From Bacillota bacterium (GTDB taxonomy: Bacteria > Bacillota > Clostridia > Lachnospirales > Lachnospiraceae): a stretch of DNA of 8,490 nucleotides. The stretch is taken from NCBI GenBank assembly GCA_023416695.1, contig JAEZGY010000083.1:1-8490 (forward strand), written 5' to 3'. Shown in pieces: positions 1 to 6,395 of the stretch (positions are counted from its first letter, which is position 1; each line of letters begins with the position of its first letter). Position numbers and translations under genes: made by a program. The notes under the pieces were generated by a model. That model saw only the letters and a list, made by a program, of their open reading frames with translations, made no database searches and had not been told where the DNA came from.

Positions 1-3
1 CAT
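1..3 (-). CDS. Start codon of the next downstream gene (partial, cut by window edge)
   Basis: On the minus strand an ATG occupies 3-1. It is preceded by AAGGAG at 15-10 with a six-base spacer, which is an ideal Shine-Dalgarno arrangement. That ribosome binding site overlaps the TAA stop of the DUF512 gene at 16-14, so the two genes are almost certainly co-transcribed and perhaps translationally coupled. In many Clostridia the gene after a DUF512 protein is der (engA), the double-GTPase ribosome assembly factor. That identity is inferred from family gene order only, because no coding sequence beyond the start is visible here. Confidence 0.6.
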
Positions 4-13
4 AATTTTCTCC

Positions 14-1345
14 TTATTTGTTGGTAATAATAGTATCAACAAAAGACTTTCCGTCTGATTGTACAATACGAATTGAGGTTTGTAAAGCATTTTGAATATC
101 ATTTACTGTAATATCATCTAATAAAACTTCTTCTCCACTACGTAATAATACATTAGGGAGCATAAGATATTCTCCTAATTCCTTATCCATTAATTGATCA
201 ATAATGTCTTGTCCAGTTAATAATCCAGTTACTGTTATCTCAGGACCATAAAAATGATTCTCAATACAGTATAGCATTGTATCAACCTGAGGAAATCTTA
301 GATGTATTTTATGAAGCAGTTCTTTTATCATATCATAAGCTAAGACTCCAGTTATAAGGGATACTTTACGAGGTTCAGGATTACTATTAAGTCCCTTTAG
401 ATATTCCTCTACCTCATCTATAAAGGACCTCATCATACCAACACCATTCTCAATTTGCCCATAACCTTCATAATGGTCGGCAGGAGGAATATTATACCCT
501 GCCTTAATATACCATTCATCGCTAGCAAATACAAATCTAGAACCTAATTGCGGATATAATTTTTCTTGCCAAGTATGAATTTGATCTAAGACTTTAGCTG
601 CATCTTCTTTTGTAAAGGACTCCAAATCAGTTAAGCCCTCTCTGTATTTTGTTTTCCCTAGAGGGACTACGGAAAGAGATCTCATGGAAGGATACATGGC
701 TGACAATTCCCTAATAGAACGGTCCAACTCTTCCTTATCATTCCAATTCTTACATAATACAATTTGGCTGTTCATAGTTATGCTATTATCATGAAGTATT
801 TTTATTTTTTCTAAGGCTTCCCCAGCAAAACGATTGTTTAACATCTTTACGCGAAGTTCAGGATTAGTAGTATGAACAGAGATATTAATTGGTTCTAGTC
901 TGTATCGAATAATTCGTTCTATATCCTCATTCTTCATATTGGTTAAGGTAATATAATTTCCCTGAAGAAAAGAGAGTCTGGCATCATCATCCTTAAAGTA
1001 AATAGTTTCTCTCATTTCTTTAGGATTCTGATCAATGAAACAAAATACACACTTATTCCTGCAAGAGCGATAAGTATCCATAAGACTTTCGCTAAATGAG
1101 ATACCTAAATCCTGTTCATAGTCTTTCTCAATTTCAAGCTCCCACTCTTCATTGTTAGGTTTTTGTATTAAAACAGTTAAGAATTCATCATTAATCAAGT
1201 AATGATAATCAAATACATCCTTAATATCTTGGTTATTTATCTTTAACAAGATATCTCCTGGCCTGATTTCTAACTCGTCCGCAATACTACCAGGTTCCAC
1301 GCTTTCTATTAAATGGCCAACAGACGGCCTCTTTTTTGCTTCCAT
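14..1345 (-). CDS. DUF512 protein with PDZ domain and radical-SAM-like CxxxCxxC cluster
   Basis: A 443-residue protein of the DUF512 / putative FeS oxidoreductase family found in Clostridia and cyanobacteria. Residues about 9-60 form a PDZ-like domain (VEPGSIADEL, then RPGDILLKINNQDI). It is followed by a cysteine cluster C95-x3-C99-x2-C102 in a context typical of a radical SAM [4Fe-4S] site (RNKCVFCFIDQNPK), then a TIM-barrel-like stretch (YITLTNM, INISVHTT) and a C-terminal DUF512 region from about residue 220. No signal peptide or membrane segment is seen, so it is probably cytosolic. The substrate and reaction are unknown; the cluster suggests S-adenosylmethionine radical chemistry, but this is inference. 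The ATG overlaps the stop of the preceding pgeF-like gene as TAATG, with AAGGAGG seven bases upstream, which fixes the start and implies coupling. Length is normal for the family. Confidence 0.93.
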   Translation of the reverse strand: MEAKKRPSVGHLIESVEPGSIADELEIRPGDILLKINNQDIKDVFDYHYLINDEFLTVLIQKPNNEEWELEIEKDYEQDLGISFSESLMDTYRSCRNKCVFCFIDQNPKEMRETIYFKDDDARLSFLQGNYITLTNMKNEDIERIIRYRLEPINISVHTTNPELRVKMLNNRFAGEALEKIKILHDNSITMNSQIVLCKNWNDKEELDRSIRELSAMYPSMRSLSVVPLGKTKYREGLTDLESFTKEDAAKVLDQIHTWQEKLYPQLGSRFVFASDEWYIKAGYNIPPADHYEGYGQIENGVGMMRSFIDEVEEYLKGLNSNPEPRKVSLITGVLAYDMIKELLHKIHLRFPQVDTMLYCIENHFYGPEITVTGLLTGQDIIDQLMDKELGEYLMLPNVLLRSGEEVLLDDITVNDIQNALQTSIRIVQSDGKSFVDTIITNK

Positions 1346-2295
1346 TACAAAGCCTCCTTGTTACTGTCTTCTTTCGTTGAAAGAGAAAGAAATGCTGCCA
1401 AATTACCTCTTTGCCCCTTACTAGCTCGATGAGAAAATAACAATGTACTGTTACAACAGGTACAAAGGTTACTATTCACAATATTTTCTGGTAAGACTAA
1501 AGCTTCCTTTAGAATCTCTTGGTTAGCAAGCCATAAATCTAGTTGGTATTTCTCCTCATTCTTCTTAAACAAAATTTTATCTGTTACCTCTTTAGAAAAG
1601 GCCTTTTTAAATTCATTGGCAACATCAACGCTTATTTCATAGCAATCAAAACAAATGGAAGGACCAATTGCACAAATTACATCCTGAGGCTTTGTACCAT
1701 AGGCATTCTTCATCGCTTCCAATGTCTTTTGACCAATTTTGCTTACCGTACCCTTCCAACCAGAGTGACTAAGACCAATTGCCTTATGGACAGGGTCTAC
1801 AAAAAAAAGAGGAACGCAATCTGCATAGGAGGTAATTAGTGTTACATTCGGGACATTTGTAATAAGACCATCTACACCAGTTAGGTGTTTTTCATAGCAG
1901 TTAGTGATACAAGGGTCATCCTTTACAACCTGATATATCTTTGTATCATGAACTTGATCAGAAAATACAAGAGAGGTTTTGGATAATTCTAAACTATCTA
2001 ATAATCGGTCATAATTACTCTTTACACATTCCTCATCATCTCCTCTAGAAAAGCTTAGGTTTAAAGAATGAAACACCCCCTTACTTTCCCCTCCTAGACG
2101 GGTAGAAAAACCATGTTTTATATAAGGAATACGACTAATCTCAGTAAAGTATAAATAAGGGGTAGAAGCTTCTCTATTAAGCTTAATTGTTGAATTACTA
2201 TTGTTATAAGATATATTATTAACAGAATTACAGTAGTTATAAGTTATTATGTCTTTCGTTACGTCAAATAAAAGTTCAGGATTATATTCTGTCAT
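1345..2295 (-). CDS. pgeF: PgeF-type multicopper polyphenol oxidoreductase / laccase-domain protein
   Basis: A member of the YfiH/YlmD/PgeF family. E. coli PgeF trims incorrectly built UDP-MurNAc with L-Ser in place of L-Ala; other members have purine nucleoside cleavage activity or are labelled laccase. Numbered from the chosen start, the conserved metal/catalytic set is present: His116 (DQVHDTKI), Cys160 (SYADCVPLFF) and His177 (GLSHSGWKGT). KHGFSTRLGG at 60-69 and the C-terminal LCTCCNSTLLFSHR at 277-290 are also present. I chose the ATG at 2295-2293, giving 316 residues, because AGGAAGG precedes it by nine bases. The frame stays open back to an ATG at 2397, but that start has no ribosome binding site and would overlap the yraN gene by 53 bases. 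Even so the N-terminus is longer than usual, with an Asn-rich insert at about 20-40. The stop overlaps the next ATG by one base. Exact substrate is uncertain. Confidence 0.9.
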   Translation of the reverse strand: MTEYNPELLFDVTKDIITYNYCNSVNNISYNNSNSTIKLNREASTPYLYFTEISRIPYIKHGFSTRLGGESKGVFHSLNLSFSRGDDEECVKSNYDRLLDSLELSKTSLVFSDQVHDTKIYQVVKDDPCITNCYEKHLTGVDGLITNVPNVTLITSYADCVPLFFVDPVHKAIGLSHSGWKGTVSKIGQKTLEAMKNAYGTKPQDVICAIGPSICFDCYEISVDVANEFKKAFSKEVTDKILFKKNEEKYQLDLWLANQEILKEALVLPENIVNSNLCTCCNSTLLFSHRASKGQRGNLAAFLSLSTKEDSNKEAL

Positions 2296-2304
2296 TTTAT
2301 ATTT

Positions 2305-2311
2305 CCTTCCT
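2305..2311 (-). promoter_or_regulatory. Ribosome binding site that sets the pgeF start
   Basis: AGGAAGG on the minus strand lies nine bases before the ATG at 2295-2293, in the 49-base gap after the yraN stop. The two upstream in-frame ATGs (2397 and 2373) lie inside yraN and are preceded by AT-rich sequence with no purine tract. This supports the shorter 316-residue protein. Confidence 0.7.
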
Positions 2312-2344
2312 AAATCTATGTTAATGCTTACAAAACTATTAGAA

Positions 2345-2707
2345 TCAATAGTTTCCTGGTATGTCAAATGCATTTTTATATAGTGTAATGCTATCATTTA
2401 GAATAACGATTACATCAAAACGACATGGAGTATCAAAGGATATCCCATGTCTATATAGATAATACTTTGCTGCGTGTATTATGGAATTCTGTTTTCTTTG
2501 ATTCACTGCTTCCTCAGGCATACCAATTTTTGATGAGATTCGATATTTGACTTCTACAAACACTAGGTAATTCTGGTTCATAGCAATGATGTCAATCTCT
2601 CCGTGCCGGGTATAGAAATTATGCTCTAAAATAACATACCCATGCTCTGTCAGATATTTGGCAGCTAGCATTTCTTTGTCGGATCCTATGGTTCGTTTAT
2701 TATACAT
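2345..2707 (-). CDS. YraN family (UPF0102) endonuclease-like protein
   Basis: A 120-residue protein with the full UPF0102 signature. It has an N-terminal helix (GSDKEMLAAKYLTEHGY), then GEIDIIA with E37 and D39, and VFVEVKYR with E52 and K54. The spaced E-x-D ... E-x-K set is the metal-binding and catalytic pattern of restriction-endonuclease-like folds related to Holliday junction resolvases. The biological role of YraN is not settled; a DNA repair or recombination role is inferred from the fold and from its frequent neighbour RNase HII, encoded two genes upstream here. Length is normal for the family. TAAGGA lies close before the ATG at 2707, fixing the start. It follows the FlhB-like gene by 72 bases and precedes pgeF by 49 bases. 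No signal peptide is seen, so it is likely cytosolic. Confidence 0.92.
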   Translation of the reverse strand: MYNKRTIGSDKEMLAAKYLTEHGYVILEHNFYTRHGEIDIIAMNQNYLVFVEVKYRISSKIGMPEEAVNQRKQNSIIHAAKYYLYRHGISFDTPCRFDVIVILNDSITLYKNAFDIPGNY

Positions 2708-2779
2708 AACTTTTCCTTACCCTGAGATTGTATAGTACATAAAGAGTATATTTCCTACCATAAGGATTCGTCCATTGTA

Positions 2780-3094
2780 TTAATTAGGTTTCTTACCAGA
2801 ATCTAGCTTATGTTTTAAATGGTCCATATTATCTACATAAACTAATATCTCTGCCACAACCTCATAAAGCTCTTTGGGAATATAGTCACCTATTTCTAAT
2901 TTACTTAAGGTACCTGCTAAAGGAGCATCCTGATGAATTGGAATTGCTTCCTTTTCAGCAAGATCTACTATTCGCTCAGCAACATAGCCTTTACCAGACG
3001 CAATAATTTTAGGAGCCTCATCTCCTACCTCATATTGTAAAGCTACCGCAGTCTTTGTCTTATTTTCTTTGCTAAACTTTTGTTTTAGGTTCAT
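2780..3094 (-). CDS. Orphan FlhB/EscU-type C-terminal domain protein (YlqH-like)
   Basis: A 104-residue protein that matches only the cytoplasmic C-terminal domain of FlhB, the type III / flagellar export switch protein. Recognisable stretches are AVALQYEVGDEAPKIIASG (16-34), then GYVAERIVDLAEKEAIPI, then DAPLAGTLSKLEIGDYIPKELYE, which parallel the FlhB pattern AVALKY...APKVVAKG...IAEKI...PLARALY...IP.ELY. The four transmembrane helices of full FlhB are absent. The self-cleavage motif NPTH is represented here by N11-K12-T13-K14, so Asn is kept but Pro and His are lost and cleavage is unlikely. B. subtilis has a comparable stand-alone protein, YlqH, encoded near rnhB. AAAGGGG precedes the ATG. 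No flagellar or secretion genes are nearby. Role unknown; the protein is basic at both ends and probably cytosolic. Confidence 0.88.
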   Translation of the reverse strand: MNLKQKFSKENKTKTAVALQYEVGDEAPKIIASGKGYVAERIVDLAEKEAIPIHQDAPLAGTLSKLEIGDYIPKELYEVVAEILVYVDNMDHLKHKLDSGKKPN

Positions 3095-3118
3095 AAAAAT
3101 CCCCCTTTACATGAAAGC

Positions 3119-3874
3119 TTATAAAAAGTTTTTAATAAATGTGGTACGATGGATTGGACAAGGTCCATACTTCTTAAGTGCTGCAATATGTTCTGCACTA
3201 CCATATCCTTTGTTCTTTGCAAATCCATACTCGGGATATAATTTATCATACTCCATCATCATATGGTCTCTTTCTACCTTTGCTATTATACTAGCAGCTG
3301 CAATGCTAATGCTCTTTGCATCTCCTTTTATAATCTTCACCTGTTGCATTGGAAGCTCTGGAATAATAACAGCATCATTAAGCAACACATCAGGTGTGTG
3401 TCTAAATGCATGAACAGCGGTTTGCATCGCCTTATAGGTTGCTTGTAAGATATTAATATCATCGATAACAGCAGGTGAAACCACTCCAAGTTGATACTCG
3501 ATGGCGTGCTCTTTAATAATAGCGGCTAATTCTTCCCGTTTGGCTTCAGATAGTTTTTTTGAATCATTAAGATAGTAAATATCCCTATTCCTATCTAAAA
3601 TGACAGCACCGGCAACAACCGGGCCTGCAAGAGGGCCTCTTCCTACTTCATCAATCCCACAGATGTAATTAGCATGAATAAATTGCTTTTCATAGTACTT
3701 CATGGTTTCAATACGTGTGATTTCCTGAAGTAGCTTCTGCTCTTCTTTTTCAAATTTTTCTATGATCTTTTGTACTCCTGCTCTAGAGTCATATCTTAAT
3801 TCTTCAATTAAAATCTTACGTTCTTCATTTGAAGAATTACTTAGTTCACTTTTTATCTCGGCTATACTTCTCAT
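3119..3874 (-). CDS. rnhB: Ribonuclease HII
   Basis: RNase HII cuts the RNA strand of RNA/DNA hybrids and removes single ribonucleotides misincorporated in DNA. The 251-residue protein carries GIDEVGRGPLAGPVV at 73-87, with catalytic D75 and E76. D167 sits in DVLLNDAV. KGDAKSISIAAASIIAKVERD follows at 183-203, with the fourth acidic position likely D185. These are the DEDD metal ligands and the GRG strand-discrimination motif of the family. The roughly 70-residue N-terminal extension is helical and charged and matches the longer Bacillus-type RNase HII (about 255 residues) rather than the short E. coli form. It starts 12 bases after the second signal peptidase gene. Its ribosome binding site (AAAAGG) is weaker than those of its neighbours. 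Being next to a YraN gene is a common arrangement. Confidence 0.97.
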   Translation of the reverse strand: MRSIAEIKSELSNSSNEERKILIEELRYDSRAGVQKIIEKFEKEEQKLLQEITRIETMKYYEKQFIHANYICGIDEVGRGPLAGPVVAGAVILDRNRDIYYLNDSKKLSEAKREELAAIIKEHAIEYQLGVVSPAVIDDINILQATYKAMQTAVHAFRHTPDVLLNDAVIIPELPMQQVKIIKGDAKSISIAAASIIAKVERDHMMMEYDKLYPEYGFAKNKGYGSAEHIAALKKYGPCPIHRTTFIKNFL

Positions 3875-3886
3875 TATAATAACCTT

Positions 3887-4666
3887 TTATTCCACAGTTC
3901 CAAACTTATTAAATGGATAGAACCTAAATAGAACCTTTCCTTCAATATCATCTCGTTTGATTAAACCAACACTACTAGTTCGACTATCAGAACTATTGTT
4001 TCGGTTATCGCCTAACACAAAGTACTCATCATCTCCTAAAGTAATTGGATTCTCTGCAATACCTGGATCAATGATAGTGGCATTACCATAGTTTTCATTC
4101 ACCACCCTACCGTCCACATAGATGTTCCCATTTACAATTTGAACGGTTTGATTCGGACAAGCAATCACTCTCTTTATGTATTTCTCATCATCATCGTGTT
4201 GAAATACGATAATATCAAATTGCTTGGGATCACTAAGTTGATAGGTGAGACGGTTAATAAAAAGGTATTCTCCATCATGAAGTGTGTCCTCCATGGAATG
4301 ACCAACCACCTTTGTATGAGTAACTAAAAAATTAGACACTAGAAAAACTATCCCTACGGAAATTGCCACACACAAAATCATTTCAATTAGAAAAGATAGA
4401 AGTGTTTTAGAGGTGGATTTTTGAACTTTCCTATCATCATCTCCTACAAATTTGTCATCAGGATATCGATCTATTGAATCTAAAACCTCTTCAAACTCTT
4501 GAAAATCCTTTGCAATGGAAGAATCGGTATGGTCCATCCATTTTATATATTCTTTTAAGTTTGGATAATTCTTTGAATCGAACAGAAAATCTTTATCGTC
4601 TGTTTCGTAATATTTGATGTCTTTACAAAAGTCTAAACTGTCTTCAATTACTTCTCTGTTCTTCAT
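3887..4666 (-). CDS. lepB: Signal peptidase I, second copy, with long acidic cytosolic N-terminus
   Basis: A type I signal peptidase (S26A) that removes signal peptides from exported proteins at the outer face of the membrane. The catalytic Ser124 lies in VVGHSMEDTL and the general-base Lys165 in KYIKRVI; GDNRNNSSDSR at 219-229 is the conserved C-terminal box. One transmembrane segment runs about 89-114. Unlike Bacillus SipS, which has a very short N-terminus, about 85 residues precede the membrane helix, rich in Asp and Glu (ETDDKDF, DDKFVGDDDRK). By membrane topology this part would be cytosolic. The usual GLPGE after the Lys is replaced by ACPNQ at 169-173. At 259 residues it is long for a Gram-positive enzyme. 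AGAGGTG five bases before the ATG supports the start. It sits 62 bases after rbgA and 12 before rnhB. Catalytic set complete, so activity is likely. Confidence 0.93.
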   Translation of the reverse strand: MKNREVIEDSLDFCKDIKYYETDDKDFLFDSKNYPNLKEYIKWMDHTDSSIAKDFQEFEEVLDSIDRYPDDKFVGDDDRKVQKSTSKTLLSFLIEMILCVAISVGIVFLVSNFLVTHTKVVGHSMEDTLHDGEYLFINRLTYQLSDPKQFDIIVFQHDDDEKYIKRVIACPNQTVQIVNGNIYVDGRVVNENYGNATIIDPGIAENPITLGDDEYFVLGDNRNNSSDSRTSSVGLIKRDDIEGKVLFRFYPFNKFGTVE

Positions 4667-4728
4667 ATCAACACCTCTTAGCTTCTATCGTTACAATTAT
4701 TAGGCTATAACCAATTTTATGTTAGGAT

Positions 4729-5571
4729 TTAAGTAGGAGACTCTAAAGTAATCTTTCCTAGCTTACCACTTCTAAAGTCATCAATTATGATGTTAGCAGC
4801 CTTATCTAAGTCTAATTCATTTCCCTTTGATCTACAGGAACGTTTTTCAGCGATGGCACGTAGTATACTAAGGGCATCCTCAGATTGTTCAATTCCATAT
4901 CTAGCCTCTAAAAGACCAGGATAGGAATTCACGATAAACTTAATAAACTCATAAGCTAGATCAGTAGAAGGTATTAGATCATCCTTTATAGAACCAATAA
5001 AGGCAAGTCTTAGGCCAACATCCTGGTCTTCAAATTTAGGCCATAAAATACCAGGGGTATCTAATAATTCAACATTCTTATTTAACTTAATCCATTGCTT
5101 ACCTTTAGTGACACCAGGTTTGTTTCCTGTTTTTGCACATGCTTTTCCTGCAAAACTGTTTATAAAAGTAGATTTACCTACATTAGGAATACCTACAATC
5201 ATGGCTCTTACAGGTCGATTTAAGATTCCTCTTCTGCGATCTCTCTCAATCTTTTCCTTACAAGCCTGCATTACAGTATCCTGTACAGATTTTACACCAT
5301 TTCCATTTCTGGAATTTACTTTAACTACAAAAAACCCTTTCTTTTCATACCACTCTTTCCAAATCTTCGTCTGTTCTTCATCAGCCAGATCGGTTTTATT
5401 TAAAAGTATTACTCTAGATTTATTCTGGGCTAACTGATCAATATCTGGGTTCTTACTACTAAGTGGAATTCTCGCATCTACAAGTTCGATTACAACATCT
5501 ATAAGTTTAATATCATCCTGCATCTGACGTTTGGCTTTCGTCATATGTCCAGGATACCATTGAAAATGCAT
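4729..5571 (-). CDS. rbgA: Ribosome biogenesis GTPase RbgA (YlqF)
   Basis: RbgA is a circularly permuted GTPase that drives late assembly of the 50S subunit (central protuberance region) in Firmicutes. The 280-residue protein shows the permuted motif order G4-G1-G2-G3: NKTD at 58-61, GIPNVGKST at 127-135, GVT with T155, and DTPG at 171-174. The N-terminal WYPGHMTKAKR contains His9, the residue reported as important for GTP hydrolysis in B. subtilis RbgA. A C-terminal helical domain follows from about 190 (LAFIGSIKDD, LSILRAIAEKR). The start ATG has GTGAGGT upstream and follows the first signal peptidase stop by only 12 bases, so these two are clearly co-transcribed. In B. subtilis rbgA also lies beside rplS and rnhB; here it is bracketed by two signal peptidase genes. 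Confidence 0.97.
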   Translation of the reverse strand: MHFQWYPGHMTKAKRQMQDDIKLIDVVIELVDARIPLSSKNPDIDQLAQNKSRVILLNKTDLADEEQTKIWKEWYEKKGFFVVKVNSRNGNGVKSVQDTVMQACKEKIERDRRRGILNRPVRAMIVGIPNVGKSTFINSFAGKACAKTGNKPGVTKGKQWIKLNKNVELLDTPGILWPKFEDQDVGLRLAFIGSIKDDLIPSTDLAYEFIKFIVNSYPGLLEARYGIEQSEDALSILRAIAEKRSCRSKGNELDLDKAANIIIDDFRSGKLGKITLESPT

Positions 5572-5583
5572 ATTATTACCTCA

Positions 5584-6177
5584 CTATTCTTTATCCTCTA
5601 ATATTAGATTCAAGGAGCTTACAAAGTTAAAAGGCTTAAGTCTAATCCATGCCTTACCAACAATTTCATCCTTTACAATAGTTCCAATACTAGCAAATCG
5701 ACTATCTACACTATCGTTTCTATTATCTCCTAGAACAAAATACTCATTGTCCTCTAATAGATATGGATTCTTTGCTAGACCTGGATTTACTATATTCTCT
5801 ACATTAATTGTTTCTTCTAGTACCTTATCATCTATATAAATTCTACCATCCTTAATTTGAATGGTCTCCCCTGGCAAACCAACAATACGTCTTACACTGT
5901 AATAGTTATGCTCCTCACCCTTTTGTTTGTATACGATAACATCAAATCGTTTTGGCTCAGTAATTCTATAGATTGCTTTATTCACAATTATGGAATCTCC
6001 TGCTTTTAAGGTAGGACTCATAGAATCCCCTACTACACCAATACGTTGAATGCAAAAGTTAACAAAGAAATAGGCAAGTAAGATAGCTGCAGCTATCTGT
6101 CCAACCCAAATTAAGACTTTTATTAAAACCTTTTTGATTCCAGGCCATCTGCTTTCTCTATCAAAATCGAAGTCCAT
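5584..6177 (-). CDS. lepB: Signal peptidase I, first copy, with Arg at the catalytic Lys position
   Basis: A 197-residue S26A family protein of normal Gram-positive length. It has a short N-terminus, one transmembrane helix at about 17-40, the nucleophile Ser52 in VVGDSMSPTL, GLPGE at 100-104 and GDNRNDSVDSR at 150-160. The general base expected in a Y-x-K-R-V-I context is not Lys: the stretch reads YYSVRRIVGLPGE, and the aligned residue is Arg96, codon AGA at 5892-5890. In studied bacterial signal peptidases this Lys activates the Ser, and replacements tested in E. coli leader peptidase largely abolish activity. The gene is otherwise intact, so it is either a working variant or a non-catalytic paralogue. 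AAAGGAG six bases before the ATG fixes the start. A promoter lies just upstream at 6209-6237, making this the first gene of its operon. Confidence 0.92.
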   Translation of the reverse strand: MDFDFDRESRWPGIKKVLIKVLIWVGQIAAAILLAYFFVNFCIQRIGVVGDSMSPTLKAGDSIIVNKAIYRITEPKRFDVIVYKQKGEEHNYYSVRRIVGLPGETIQIKDGRIYIDDKVLEETINVENIVNPGLAKNPYLLEDNEYFVLGDNRNDSVDSRFASIGTIVKDEIVGKAWIRLKPFNFVSSLNLILEDKE

Positions 6178-6201
6178 ATAAAACTCCTTTACCTAACTTG
6201 T

Positions 6202-6237
6202 TTTATTTATTATAGCATAGAGTAAATTATTTATTAA
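6202..6237 (-). promoter_or_regulatory. Sigma-A-type promoter with extended -10 for the lepB-rbgA operon
   Basis: Reading the minus strand, TATAAT (6214-6209) is preceded by TGC at 6217-6215, giving a perfect extended -10 (TGnTATAAT). A weak -35, TTAATA at 6237-6232 (four of six consensus), lies 17 bases upstream of the -10. Transcription would start near 6202 and leave a leader of about 25 bases containing the lepB ribosome binding site. Its position between the rplS terminator and the first signal peptidase gene supports a separate transcription unit. Confidence 0.65.
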
Positions 6238-6347
6238 GTGAAACATTCTAAAAATAAGTTTTGCTTGCAAAACTCTTCGCCTGCATAGGTGGTGTATACA
6301 ACATAAACCATACCACCAAAGAGTAAGATCAGCTTTCTATCCTTCAC
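6234..6347 (-). other. Doubtful small reading frame in the rplS-lepB gap
   Basis: The stretch between rplS and lepB (6178-6465, 288 bases) has no recognised gene. Apart from the terminator and promoter it holds one minus-strand frame open from 6386 to a TAA at 6236-6234. From a GTG at 6347 it would encode 37 residues, beginning VKDRKLILLFGGMVYVVYTT: a basic start, then one hydrophobic segment. There is no convincing ribosome binding site before the GTG or the internal ATG at 6311, and the end overlaps the promoter -35. In AT-rich DNA a frame this long can arise by chance. It may be nothing, a small membrane peptide, or a gene remnant. Confidence 0.15.
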
Positions 6348-6395
6348 AAAGTCTTTTTTATTGTATAAGAATTCAAGGGCAATTTCCTATACAGT

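Noticed and set aside
1543..1839. Plus-strand open frame of 98 codons inside pgeF
   Set aside because: Lies entirely over a well-conserved minus-strand gene, shows no family features and is the antisense shadow of that coding sequence.
2296..2397. Extended N-terminus of the PgeF homologue starting inside yraN
   Set aside because: No ribosome binding site before the ATGs at 2397 or 2373, and it would overlap yraN; a good site precedes the ATG at 2295.
2708..2779. Possible promoter in the gap before yraN (TGGACG, 18 bases, TATACT on the minus strand)
   Set aside because: The -35 matches only four of six and the spacing is off; AT-rich gaps yield such matches by chance. Kept as a weak possibility only.
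3069..3448. Two plus-strand frames antisense to rnhB and the FlhB-like gene
   Set aside because: Both genes beneath have conserved catalytic or family motifs; the frames have hydrophobic shadow composition and no credible ribosome binding site.
4667..4728. Small hairpin in the gap between rbgA and the second signal peptidase (ATTGG...CCTAAT)
   Set aside because: Only about six pairs with a bulge and no T-run; not convincing as terminator or regulatory element.
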